NCBI GenBank assembly: GCA_964462125.1
Contig: CAYWXT010000019.1
Location: forward strand, 1-37,649
Length of the DNA: 37,649 nucleotides
Reading direction: 5' to 3'
Origin: JAWLFY01 sp964462125
GTDB lineage: Bacteria > Planctomycetota > Planctomycetia > Pirellulales > Pirellulaceae
The position numbers were made by a program, and so were the translations under genes. Position 1 is the first letter of the stretch. Each line of letters starts with the position of its first letter. This document shows, piece by piece, positions 1-8,095 of this stretch. The notes beneath the pieces were generated by a model. It ran no database searches, had not been told where the DNA came from, and was given only the letters and a program-made list of their open reading frames with translations.

Positions 1-248
1 AATCGTTGCGAGCCCTTGCTCAGCAGGTCCAACAAGATCCCGAGGTAGACCGTTTTTCCGGCATTGCTCGCGCCGAGCACCGAAAAGAAGCTCTGGATTC
101 CGCGCCGCTGGGCCGCCGACAGGGACAGGCCAATCGGTGTCTGGCAGCCCTTGCAAAACGTATCGGACTCCGAAATCCAGTTCAGGCAGCAGATGCAGCG
201 GAGCCCATTTGCGTACCCGTATTCGTTGTCGTTGGTCGACAGCATCAT
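1..248 (-). CDS. Zinc-ribbon P-loop NTPase (partial, 3' end outside window)
   Basis: Reverse-strand reading from ATG at 248 gives 82 residues open to the window edge. An N-terminal zinc-ribbon-like pattern is visible (CICC near residue 18, then CKGC near residue 36), followed by a Walker A loop, GASNAGKT (bases 51-74), set in a hydrophobic strand (FFSVLG) and followed by VYLGILLDLL. This arrangement (zinc ribbon, then P-loop preceding a helix) resembles the GTPase-like proteins found beside regulatory or phage-like clusters. The nucleotide-specificity motifs are outside the window, so GTPase versus ATPase is open. The start codon overlaps the stop of the upstream FGE-like gene (ATGA), so it is translationally coupled to the chemosensory operon and is probably its last or a late member. 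Two consecutive ATGs are possible starts. Confidence 0.75.
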   Translation of the reverse strand, partial: MMLSTNDNEYGYANGLRCICCLNWISESDTFCKGCQTPIGLSLSAAQRRGIQSFFSVLGASNAGKTVYLGILLDLLSKGSQR

Positions 249-1309
249 GACTCGGCTTCCGGAGTGCTGGGTGGGGGGGCATAAGCTTGGGGCGGATTCG
301 GTAGTGGCGGAAGGCGGTCGCTACTGACGCAGCAGCGGAAGCCGACGTTTCTCCCGCGGTGCAGAAGCGGTTGCCCCGTGCGGAACTGGCACGAAGCCTG
401 CGACTCAAAGTAGGTATCGAAGGCGCCGCCACGAACCTCGGCCAAGGGTTGTTCCACGATCAAACGAATGTCACCGTCTCCCGGCAAGGTGAACTGGGCG
501 TCAACCCACTCCCACACGTTCCCGATTAGATGCCGAATTCCGTTGGGCGTCGCGCCATCCGGAAACTCATCGACCGCAACGGTCCGCCCCCGTCGGGCGG
601 CCCAGATGTTCGCTTTGTGAGGATCGAAGGCGTCACCCCAGGGGTACTTCGCTTCCCGCCCGTGGCTGGTGTGACTGTTGGCCCAGGTCCCGGCGCGTTG
701 CCACTCCGCGGAGGTGGGCAGCCGCTTGCCCGACCACATTGCATAGGCATTGGCTTCGTACCAGCAAACGCCGGCCACCGGATCCCTGGCGTCTCCTTCC
801 GGAGGTTGGCCGTTTATCCAGTACTTGGGACCCGGTTTCCCGGTCTGGTCAGTGAACTGCAGCACATCGGGCAACACCTCCTCGGGCCAGAGTTCTGGAT
901 TGCCGTAGCCTCCACCGGCGACAAAGCGGGCAAAGTCGGCATTGGTCACCGGGGTGCGGTCCATGTAGATCGCAGCGACGGGAATGCTGTCGTAGGTCGC
1001 CGGCTCAAACTCGAACCCGTAGTGGGTGGCCACGGCCAGATCGGTCGAAAGCGTGACCTCGCCGGCTGGAACCAGCGCCATTTCGTTGGAGACGGTCCGC
1101 CACGCAATGAACAGCGAAAGTTCGTCAAAGGTGACTCCGTCATTCGGCGCGAGCACGCGACAGTAGCGACGGTCGCGAATCAGACGTCGCACGTCGGGAG
1201 GAATCTCGATCAAGTCGAGTGGGTCCGGAGCAGATTGGACCGCGACCGGCGGTTTCGGACGCGGCCAAAATCCGGCCACGGAGTCGCGAAAGAGGGAGGT
1301 GAGTGTCAA
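245..1309 (-). CDS. FGE-like (SUMF1/PvdO fold) domain protein, catalytic cysteines absent
   Basis: 354 aa. Residues about 76-335 carry the formylglycine-generating-enzyme fold: MALVPAGEV, YMDRTPVTNADFARFV, RLPTSAEWQRAG, YPWGDAFDP, GNVWEW and the C-terminal RGGAFDTYF...NVGFRC. In true FGE a cysteine pair sits just after the RGGS motif; here the aligned stretch is DTYFESQ, so formylglycine formation is unlikely even though a sulfatase occurs elsewhere in the window. The fold is also used by non-catalytic sugar- or peptide-binding domains fused to kinases and to diversity-generating elements. The start is TTG at 1309: an in-frame TGA lies at 1346-1348, there is no ATG or GTG in between, and GGAG lies 7 nt upstream. 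The stop overlaps the next gene. Its place in the chemosensory operon suggests a structural or ligand-binding accessory role (inference). Confidence 0.8.
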   Translation of the reverse strand: MTLTSLFRDSVAGFWPRPKPPVAVQSAPDPLDLIEIPPDVRRLIRDRRYCRVLAPNDGVTFDELSLFIAWRTVSNEMALVPAGEVTLSTDLAVATHYGFEFEPATYDSIPVAAIYMDRTPVTNADFARFVAGGGYGNPELWPEEVLPDVLQFTDQTGKPGPKYWINGQPPEGDARDPVAGVCWYEANAYAMWSGKRLPTSAEWQRAGTWANSHTSHGREAKYPWGDAFDPHKANIWAARRGRTVAVDEFPDGATPNGIRHLIGNVWEWVDAQFTLPGDGDIRLIVEQPLAEVRGGAFDTYFESQASCQFRTGQPLLHRGRNVGFRCCVSSDRLPPLPNPPQAYAPPPSTPEAES

Positions 1310-1361
1310 GGGTTGTCTCCAACAACGTCGATCCGGAGGACTCGATCAAACGGTGTCACGG

Positions 1362-2045
1362 TCATGGGTTCGGCCGTATGCGCAAGGCGACCTCGCGCTG
1401 CAGCTGCTGAAACTGCTCGAATGACGACTCGCGGGGGGGCGCTGTGTTGGAAGCCGGGACTTGATTCGCCACCCCCGACGGCCGGCTTTCACCTTGCGAA
1501 ATGGTGGCGGGGCAACCGAGGTCGGTATGCGGCTCCGGCGGATGGTTGGACCGGTTTTTCAGTGCTGCGGGGATTGGTGCCGGGGACGTCAGGGAGGACC
1601 GCGCCGGCGGTTGTCCTGCCTGCTCTGGTGCCACCGCCCGAGTTTCGCTCGCACTTTCTGGAGAAGTGACCGGCGCTCGGGCCGTTTCCGGCGCTCGGGC
1701 CGTTTCCGCCGACGGCGCGGAGGACGGTGTCGCGGGGGAGGCTGCCCGCTGCTCATCCTCCAACCGCAGCCAAGCCTCCGTCAGCTCGTGCACTTGCTGT
1801 TGCAACTGGGAGATCTCCGCGTCGCGTTGGGCTGACCAACGTTGCTGTCGCTCCGTGAATTCGGCGGTCGCCTCGGCCAAGGCTGCCTCGCGGCGCGAAA
1901 GATTCTGCTCCCGTTGGGCAAGGGTACGGCAATGTTGGAGGACGCCTCCGATCCGTTCCATCCAGAGCTCAAGGAACGCTTCGACATCGCTCGAGATTTG
2001 CTCCAGCGAATCGCGGTCGCACCCGCTCCGATAGTCGTCGGCCAT
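1362..2045 (-). CDS. Coiled-coil protein of the chemosensory operon
   Basis: 227 aa, not recognised as a named family. Residues about 10-110 are heptad-like and strongly helical (RTLAQREQNLSRREAALAEA, ISQLQQQVHELTEAW). They are followed by a Pro/Ala/Ser/Glu-rich, probably disordered tail of about 90 residues, then a short helical end (FEQFQQLQREVALRIRP). There is no signal peptide or membrane segment. It starts only 3 nt after the stop of the FHA coiled-coil gene and is followed 52 nt later by the FGE-like gene. Two coiled-coil proteins in a row suggest they pair with each other or with the long MCP/CheA array (inference). A perfect 18-bp tandem duplication lies in the disordered part. Confidence 0.75.
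   Translation of the reverse strand: MADDYRSGCDRDSLEQISSDVEAFLELWMERIGGVLQHCRTLAQREQNLSRREAALAEATAEFTERQQRWSAQRDAEISQLQQQVHELTEAWLRLEDEQRAASPATPSSAPSAETARAPETARAPVTSPESASETRAVAPEQAGQPPARSSLTSPAPIPAALKNRSNHPPEPHTDLGCPATISQGESRPSGVANQVPASNTAPPRESSFEQFQQLQREVALRIRPNP
1672..1707. repeat. Perfect tandem 18-bp repeat (2 copies)
   Basis: Unit ggcgctcgggccgtttcc at 1672-1689 and 1690-1707. It encodes a duplicated six-residue step (ETARAP) in the disordered region of the coiled-coil gene. In frame, so it changes linker length only. Confidence 0.9.
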
Positions 2046-2048
2046 GAG

Positions 2049-3464
2049 CTAGTACTCCAATCGTTTCCAAAGTCGACTGATGCGACTGGCCAAGGGCGAT
2101 CCGCGTTGTTCCCGTTCCACCTGTTCTTCTTGATGAATTTCCTTGAGATGTTCTCGGAGCGCCTTCAAGCGGTCGGAGAACTCTCGGTCAGGCTGCTCTT
2201 TGGCCTCCGGCAGGGCTTGGGATTGCGCCAACTGGCGTTGCAGTTCGTGCCGCAGGCGGGCGACTTCCGCGCGGTCGCGTGCCACCGCGGCACGCTCGTC
2301 ACGGAGCGTTTCCTCATCGCGGTTCTCGGCCCGCTCGAGCCGTTGTTGCAGGCTCGCGATCTCCTTTCCGGCGGCATCGAGTTCTTGCTGCAACGTGCCG
2401 TTTTGCGCTTGTAGACGGTCGAGCGTTTCCTGGTAGGCGTCCGGTGCGGTTCCCTGGGAGGCGGCATCTCGCAGCTGATGTTGAACCCGGTCGCGCTCCT
2501 CGCGGGCTTGTTCCACTTGTTGCCGGAGGGCGTCGGATTCCGCTTTCCATTCCTCTTCACGCTCGCCGATGCGGCGTTCGATGTCCCCCACCCAAGTTTC
2601 CAACTGGGTCCGCTCTTCCTGCTCCGCCTGATGGGCTTCTTCGGCAGTCTGCAGTTGCTCCTCGAGCAGGGCGACCCGCTCATCGTGGCATTCGGCCTCG
2701 TCGAGCAGATCCTGCAGTCGCTGAAGCATCGCCTCCGATTGCTGTTCGAGTTCGTCAGCTGGCTGTTCGGTGGGCGCGGACTCTGGGCTGGCCAACAGCG
2801 ATTCGATTTGCTCGTCGCGTTGGGCCAATGCCGCCTGCAGGTCTTCAATTTCCGCCCGCAGAAGCTGAACCGTTTCTTGATCAAAGCTTTCCGCTTCAAA
2901 CAGATCATCATCGAAACCGAATGGTGCCGCATCGACCCGCGGGATCTCCTCGCTCACCTCGGCCTTCGCTTCCGGTAGTGTTCTGGAGACCCGTTCGCTC
3001 GGTTCGATGTTGATCGTGGGCACCGCGAGGGGGCGGGCGTCGCTGGAGGGCGCGTCTCTCGATGGCGTGTCATGGGATGGCACGTCGTTCGATGGCGCCT
3101 CGTTCGATGGCACGTCGTTGGGGGGAGCAGTCGGTCGGAGGGCAGCGGATTGGGCTTGAAAACGGATGCGGTAGCCACCGACGCACACCTTGTCGCGGGG
3201 CGAGAGATCGGTTTTGACCGCGATCGGCTCGCCGTTGACATGGGTTCCAGACTTGGAGGCCCAGTCCTGGATGGAAACGGTGGTTCCCTCCAACGTGATC
3301 AGGCACTGCAGCGAGGAGATGTCGTCGCCGCTGAGCTGTAACCCGCAGTGGTCCGAGCTGCCGACGAACAGGTTTTTTCCGGGTTCCAGTTCGGCAGTGA
3401 GTCGTTGGCCTTGCCCCGATTCGGCGATCACGCTCCAGATGTCATGGGTGGTCGAAAGCGCCAT
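2049..3464 (-). CDS. FHA-domain (degenerate) long coiled-coil protein
   Basis: 471 aa. Residues 1-104 look like a forkhead-associated domain: FVGSSDHCGLQL, DDISSLQC, SIQDWASKSGTHVNGEPI and VGGYRIRF. The usual phosphothreonine-binding GR and SRxH elements read GS and SSLQC, while NG is kept, so phosphopeptide binding is doubtful. Residues about 110-165 are a disordered linker with six 5-residue repeats (PSNDV/PSNEA type). Residues about 190-460 form a very long coiled coil rich in Glu, Gln and Arg. There is no signal peptide. Its ATG overlaps the stop of the PatA-like regulator (ATGA), so the two are probably made together. The architecture resembles scaffold proteins; an adaptor between the regulator upstream and the coiled-coil/FGE proteins downstream is an inference. 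Confidence 0.85.
   Translation of the reverse strand: MALSTTHDIWSVIAESGQGQRLTAELEPGKNLFVGSSDHCGLQLSGDDISSLQCLITLEGTTVSIQDWASKSGTHVNGEPIAVKTDLSPRDKVCVGGYRIRFQAQSAALRPTAPPNDVPSNEAPSNDVPSHDTPSRDAPSSDARPLAVPTINIEPSERVSRTLPEAKAEVSEEIPRVDAAPFGFDDDLFEAESFDQETVQLLRAEIEDLQAALAQRDEQIESLLASPESAPTEQPADELEQQSEAMLQRLQDLLDEAECHDERVALLEEQLQTAEEAHQAEQEERTQLETWVGDIERRIGEREEEWKAESDALRQQVEQAREERDRVQHQLRDAASQGTAPDAYQETLDRLQAQNGTLQQELDAAGKEIASLQQRLERAENRDEETLRDERAAVARDRAEVARLRHELQRQLAQSQALPEAKEQPDREFSDRLKALREHLKEIHQEEQVEREQRGSPLASRISRLWKRLEY
3031..3120. repeat. Six imperfect 15-bp tandem repeats in the FHA protein linker
   Basis: Units of the type gatggcacgtcgttc are repeated head to tail (clearest at 3061-3120, more diverged at 3031-3060). 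On the minus strand they encode the pentapeptide series PSNDV, PSNEA, PSNDV, PSHDT, PSRDA, PSSDA. The period is a multiple of three, so copy number changes would alter linker length without a frameshift. Confidence 0.85.
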
Positions 3465-5110
3465 CAGTCAGTAACCTCCGCGGCGGAGACGGGAAATATG
3501 GGATCTGGTGAGGGCATGGCCGCCACGGGCGAGTCGGACGGCGCGCGGTTGCTCGTGCCGCCAGGCGCCGCCTCTGCTGGTGGAATCAACTGGTCGAGGA
3601 CCGGGAACAGCGAGTCGGGAGTGCAGGGGCGGCGGATGACCGCGTCGGGCGAAAAGCCGAGGCTGGCTTCCCAGTCGACACCCTCGTCGCCCTCGGCGCC
3701 GATTGCGATTCGGCACACGGGCGTGGTCTGGGCGTTACGGCGGGCAAGAATCGTTGACACCGCATGACGGCTGCTCTCGTTGTCAGCGGCAAAGACGACG
3801 GCGCCGGGCGTTGAACGTTTCAGGAGTAGTTGGAACGCCAACGCATCTCGGACGACTTTGACGCCGTAATGATCATTGCCGTCACCGAACGCGGCACGGG
3901 TCTGTCTGGCGCCGGCCGGATCGGGTTCGAAGAGCACGACTTTGGTGACTGCCGAGTCGCGTTGCGATTCGACAAGTTCGGCGAGGGCGAACCCATGCAG
4001 CACCCGGCGGACCTCGTCCGGCTCCCAGGCGAGTTTTTGAGCCAGCGCCGCCACGCCCTGCGGCTCGGAAAGCAAGTTCAGGATTTTCATGTGCCGCGCG
4101 GCGAGTCCGGTTCGGTCCAAGTTCTGGCCGCGGATCGATCGTCGGACATAGGTCGTTTGTCCGTCATCGGGGGGCAGTTCGGATCCGTCGCCGTGAACGG
4201 CTTGTTCGACCAGCAGGGCCAGCAGGCTGCTGTCAATCGGCAGCTCCCGGTGCAGTGCTGGCACCGGTTTTCCGGAATGAAAGCGGAATGCGGTCAGCTT
4301 GCGATTGAAGGCGAGTCGAACCAGCATCGCGGCTTGGTAACGTAACAACCTTGCGGTCAGTCGAGGGTCGAGAACTTTCTGGTCCAGCAGTTGGACGAGT
4401 CCGTCGACCTCGGCGCTGCCCCGTCCCCCGATGGTCAGCTTCAGCACAGCGGCCAGGTTCGCGAGTGATGGCGGGAGGTCACGCACGATGGTTTCCACTT
4501 CGGCGGTGGAGATTCCGGTGGCGGACACGCCTTGAATCCGACCGCTGTTCAGGTAGAACCACAGCCGGACCCGTTCGGCTTCGACCTCCAACGCGCCCTG
4601 CTTGCCGCCATTGTTTAGAAAGTCGAGCACCTCCCTGAGGCTGAACCCGCCGAATGTACCAGCCAGCTCCGCGTCCTCGGATTGGTGAATGACTTCGGGC
4701 ACCGCCGTCCCGCGGGACTGGGAGGCGACAATCATGGTCGCCGTTTCAAGTGCGTTGGCGATCGTCGTCTTCAGCAGTTCCTCTGTATACGGTTTGGGGA
4801 GCATGTCGATGACGTTGTCACAGTCGGTGTATTCGGCGTACGCCCGCTTGCGGAGGGTTGAACTGGCCACCACCGGAATCTGTTGCAGTGTCGGGGAGGC
4901 GAGCAGCTGCTGGCAGACCTCGTATCCGGTGGTCCCGGGCAATTGGTGATCCAAGATGATCAGATCGGGGTTGGTCTCTTCGGCGAACGCCAGACCCTCT
5001 TCGGCGGTGGCCGCCAAGATGACGGTGTATCCTTCGGCGCTGAGGTGCGTGTCGACGAGCTTTCGAATCGTCGCGCTATCATCAATGACCAGGATCTTTT
5101 TCTCGCTCAT
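3464..5110 (-). CDS. PatA-type response regulator: receiver + PATAN/DUF4388 + pseudo-receiver
   Basis: 548 aa. The N-terminal receiver is complete: acidic pair D10-D11 (VIDDS), phosphoacceptor D54 (IILDHQLPG), Ser/Thr at S84, and K106 in MLPKPYTEE. Residues about 145-370 form a PATAN-like domain (TFGGFSLREVLDFLNNGGK, GALEVE, WFYLNSGRIQGV), as in PatA subfamily regulators. Residues about 400-515 resemble a second receiver fold (KVVLFEPDPAGARQTRAAF) that lacks a properly placed Asp and has Arg in place of the conserved Lys (VIRRPCTPD), so it is probably a non-phosphorylated pseudo-receiver. The C-terminus is Pro/Ala/Ser-rich. It lies 6 nt downstream of cheA and overlaps the FHA gene. In cyanobacteria such regulators pair with CheA-like kinases in phototaxis and pilus systems; a similar output role is inferred here. 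Confidence 0.88.
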   Translation of the reverse strand: MSEKKILVIDDSATIRKLVDTHLSAEGYTVILAATAEEGLAFAEETNPDLIILDHQLPGTTGYEVCQQLLASPTLQQIPVVASSTLRKRAYAEYTDCDNVIDMLPKPYTEELLKTTIANALETATMIVASQSRGTAVPEVIHQSEDAELAGTFGGFSLREVLDFLNNGGKQGALEVEAERVRLWFYLNSGRIQGVSATGISTAEVETIVRDLPPSLANLAAVLKLTIGGRGSAEVDGLVQLLDQKVLDPRLTARLLRYQAAMLVRLAFNRKLTAFRFHSGKPVPALHRELPIDSSLLALLVEQAVHGDGSELPPDDGQTTYVRRSIRGQNLDRTGLAARHMKILNLLSEPQGVAALAQKLAWEPDEVRRVLHGFALAELVESQRDSAVTKVVLFEPDPAGARQTRAAFGDGNDHYGVKVVRDALAFQLLLKRSTPGAVVFAADNESSRHAVSTILARRNAQTTPVCRIAIGAEGDEGVDWEASLGFSPDAVIRRPCTPDSLFPVLDQLIPPAEAAPGGTSNRAPSDSPVAAMPSPDPIFPVSAAEVTD

Positions 5111-5116
5111 CCAAAC

Positions 5117-8095
5117 TTACCGTGTTGAGGGTTCGTGAAAATTCTGCTCGCCGACCGCGGCTCGCAGCCCCGGAATCTCTCTCAGAGAGCGATCCAGCGT
5201 TTCATCGTCGATTGGTTTTCCCAAGTAGCCGTCCGCACCGAGTTCGCGAGCGCGGCTTTGGAATTCGTCTTCGGTCCGGCTGCTGACGATCACGACGGGG
5301 ATCTGCTGCGTTCGCTCTCGACCCTTCAGCTCGGCCAATAGGTCGAGCCCGTCAACGTTGGGCATCTCGAGATCGGAAAAGACGGCGGCAAACGGCTGTC
5401 GCCGGAGCAGCTCCAGCGCTTCGGAGCCATCGCTGGCTTCGACGATTTCGACGTCGTAGCGGCGCAGGGATCGTGCCAGCCGTTTGCGGGCGGTCACGGA
5501 ATCGTCGGTGACCAAGAAGCGGGGCGGAGACGCGGCGCGACCGGTCGGTGATTCTTCCGATGCAGCGTCAACTTCGCTCGGTCGGTGCTCTGGGTCGACC
5601 GCAGCCGGTGGTGAGCTGGAGGTTCGTGTAAACAAATGCTGCACTCCCAGGGCCGCCAGCCCGTGGGCATCGAGGACCAGGACCGTCTCGCCCATTCCCG
5701 ACAGCGTGGCGCCGGTGCACAGCGGGTGTTGTTTCAATAACGCTGGCAGCGGGCGGACGACGACCTCTTCCGGCCCCACGATTTCATCGACCCAGAGCGC
5801 GACTCTGCGAATCCCCGCCACTCCGCCGCTCGATTCCTCCGTCGACCCGGCCCCGCAGTCGAGAATCAGCAACTCTCCGTCCTGGCCCGATCGTGAGGAA
5901 ATCGCCGGATCGTTGGCGGCGGTGCCGGTTGGGCTTGAAAAGGCGAGCAGTTCGGCGAGTTGAATCGGCGCAGCACCACCGGCGTCGCCGCCGGCCCCAT
6001 GAACGAACTGCATCGGCAAGGCGAACAGCTGACCTGAACTCCGCAACAGCATCGTGTGTTGGATGACCGAGGGGAGCGGAATGTTCAAGCGGATCGTGGT
6101 CCCGCGTTCGGACTCCGAGTCGACCTGGATCCAGCCCCGCAGTCGATCCAGCGTGGCCGCGACGACATCCATCCCCACGCCTCGTCCGGCCAGTTCGTTG
6201 GTGACCTCGCGGGTCGAAAATCCCGGCTGGAAAATCAACTGCGCCAACTCTTCACGGCTGGGAGCCATGTCGGCTTTCAGCAGGCCCCGCTCGAGCGCCC
6301 GTCGGCGGATCGCGTCGTAATCGAGCCCGCGACCATCGTCGCGAACTTCAATGACCAGCAGGTCGGGGCCGGAATGGGCCGCCAAAATGATCTGCCCGGC
6401 GGCCGACTTTCCGCACGCGACGCGGCCTTCGGGCGATTCGATGCCGTGGCTGACACAATTCCGGACGATGTGCAGCAACGGCTCGTAGACCTTCTCCTGC
6501 AACGAGCGTTCGATCCCGGTTTCTTCCCCCACCCAAGAAAGCTCCACCTGTTTGCCTTCTAGACGCGCCGCGTCCCGGACCGACCGTCGGAGCCGGCGAA
6601 ACAGTCCGGAGACCGGGGTTCGCTGGAGCTCGACCAGCTCCTGACGAAACTGGCGAATGAATTGGGATACCGCCGCGTTGCCTTCGGCGACCGGACGGAA
6701 GCAGGAACGCAGCCGCTGTGCCGACTCGAAGAGATCGTTCGTGATCTCGTTGATCCGGGATAGCTGTGGCATGGTTTCCTCGACCGTCCCGGCCACGGCC
6801 CGCCCAAAGCTTTGCGCCGAGATTCCTTCGTCGCCCATGACTCGCAACCGCGACACGCCGTGGATCAGTTGGTGATGAATCTCTTCCAGGTCCGCCAGTT
6901 CCATCCCCCGGCGATTGCGAAGCATCACCAACTGCGAGAGAAGATCCATCAACCGATTCAGTTGCGACGTCCGCACCCGCACGGTTTCTTCTTCCGTCGC
7001 TGTGTCCTCAAACCGCGGAGCGGGTTGCGGGGTCGGACGTGGAGCCGGGTGCGGGGCTGCGTCCGGTGCGGGTTCATTCGCCCGGGCGGCAGGTGGTGTG
7101 GAGTCTGCTGGCGCCGGTGCGGCCGTCGGCGCTCCTGCCTCCGGTGAAGCGGTCTGGCCAGGAGAGCGAACTTCGTCGACACGTCGTCGAATCGTGTCGA
7201 CGCCGGCCAACAGCGATTCAATATCGGGCGCGCTGTTGGCCGCTTCGCATTTCCGCAACGATTCCTCCAAGTCGTGGATGAAGCTTGCCAGTCCCTCCAG
7301 GCCCACGCTTCCGGACGCCCCTTTCAGCGTGTGAAGTTCCCGTAAGATTTGGCGAAGCGGGGACAGCGCCTCGGGTTGGCTCTCCAGTGTCAGCAGCGCA
7401 TCCTCCAGGGACGCGACGCACCGTTCGGCATCGTCCAGGAACGCGTCTCGGAGCTCACCCTCCAGCGGCGGGTCTGCATCGGGTGAATTGCTGGTGGCCG
7501 CACGCAGTTCGGCTGCTGTTTGTGTCGCGGTCAAGTCGGGAGGTTCGGCTGGCTCCACCGGATCCGGAGACGACGTTGGGAGTCCAGCCAGCAGCCGTGT
7601 GATGTCCTCGGCGCTCGGTGCGGAGACCTCCTCCGATTCTTCGTCGACTCCCTCGTCATGTTCGGACAACATCTCCCACTCGTCGATTTTTCCGGAACCA
7701 TCCAAGTCTTGGTCGGAGGCGATCAGGTCACCCCAGCGATCGATGGCCAGCTGTTTCAGTTCGGCGATGCGTTGGAGCGACTCGGGATCGGCATGGGCCG
7801 CCGACTTGACCACCTCGGCGGCTTCGATCAGGAATTCCGCGGCGGAGCCCTGCGACTCGGCGTTGGTACGGTCCTGGTCCTGAAGCTCTGAGGAGAGTTC
7901 AGCGAGTTGGACGAGCAGCGATGCGAGATCGCGAAGTTCTGACGGCAGATCATGCTCGCCGGATCGGGCCAGCAGTTGAAACAGCTCGACTGTCTCTTCC
8001 AGCTGCTCCCGTTGATCCCCGGCGGTTGGATTCATCCCGTCGATCGAGCGCGTCTCGTCCGTGGTGTTCGGTTGTGCGGCTGGTTGACTCTGCAT
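5117..8095 (-). CDS. cheA: CheA-receiver hybrid histidine kinase with an N-terminal EF-hand loop
   Basis: 992 aa; the length exceeds a plain CheA (about 650). Order: helical N-terminus (30-125); EF-hand-like loop DLDGSGKIDEWE at 130-141 (bases 7673-7708); Hpt domain about 214-290 with phospho-accepting H255 in LRELHTLKGASG; Pro/Ala linker 310-365; dimerisation helices 370-465; HATPase with N-box LHIVRNCVSHGIES (N546), G1 VRDDGRGLD and G2 GRGVGMDVV; CheW-like domain about 673-820; and a C-terminal receiver with D865, phosphoacceptor D908 (FSDLEMP) and K960 (LGKPID). The enzyme autophosphorylates H255 and passes phosphate to its own or separate receivers. The ATG overlaps the stop of the MCP gene, so stoichiometric expression with the receptor is likely. 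The Hpt and kinase motifs are intact, so activity is expected. The EF-hand is unusual for the family. Confidence 0.95.
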   Translation of the reverse strand: MQSQPAAQPNTTDETRSIDGMNPTAGDQREQLEETVELFQLLARSGEHDLPSELRDLASLLVQLAELSSELQDQDRTNAESQGSAAEFLIEAAEVVKSAAHADPESLQRIAELKQLAIDRWGDLIASDQDLDGSGKIDEWEMLSEHDEGVDEESEEVSAPSAEDITRLLAGLPTSSPDPVEPAEPPDLTATQTAAELRAATSNSPDADPPLEGELRDAFLDDAERCVASLEDALLTLESQPEALSPLRQILRELHTLKGASGSVGLEGLASFIHDLEESLRKCEAANSAPDIESLLAGVDTIRRRVDEVRSPGQTASPEAGAPTAAPAPADSTPPAARANEPAPDAAPHPAPRPTPQPAPRFEDTATEEETVRVRTSQLNRLMDLLSQLVMLRNRRGMELADLEEIHHQLIHGVSRLRVMGDEGISAQSFGRAVAGTVEETMPQLSRINEITNDLFESAQRLRSCFRPVAEGNAAVSQFIRQFRQELVELQRTPVSGLFRRLRRSVRDAARLEGKQVELSWVGEETGIERSLQEKVYEPLLHIVRNCVSHGIESPEGRVACGKSAAGQIILAAHSGPDLLVIEVRDDGRGLDYDAIRRRALERGLLKADMAPSREELAQLIFQPGFSTREVTNELAGRGVGMDVVAATLDRLRGWIQVDSESERGTTIRLNIPLPSVIQHTMLLRSSGQLFALPMQFVHGAGGDAGGAAPIQLAELLAFSSPTGTAANDPAISSRSGQDGELLILDCGAGSTEESSGGVAGIRRVALWVDEIVGPEEVVVRPLPALLKQHPLCTGATLSGMGETVLVLDAHGLAALGVQHLFTRTSSSPPAAVDPEHRPSEVDAASEESPTGRAASPPRFLVTDDSVTARKRLARSLRRYDVEIVEASDGSEALELLRRQPFAAVFSDLEMPNVDGLDLLAELKGRERTQQIPVVIVSSRTEDEFQSRARELGADGYLGKPIDDETLDRSLREIPGLRAAVGEQNFHEPSTR

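Noticed and set aside
530..1669. Plus-strand open frame of 379 codons
   Set aside because: Shadow of the FGE-like and coiled-coil genes; composition is Arg/Gly/Pro-rich with no motif.
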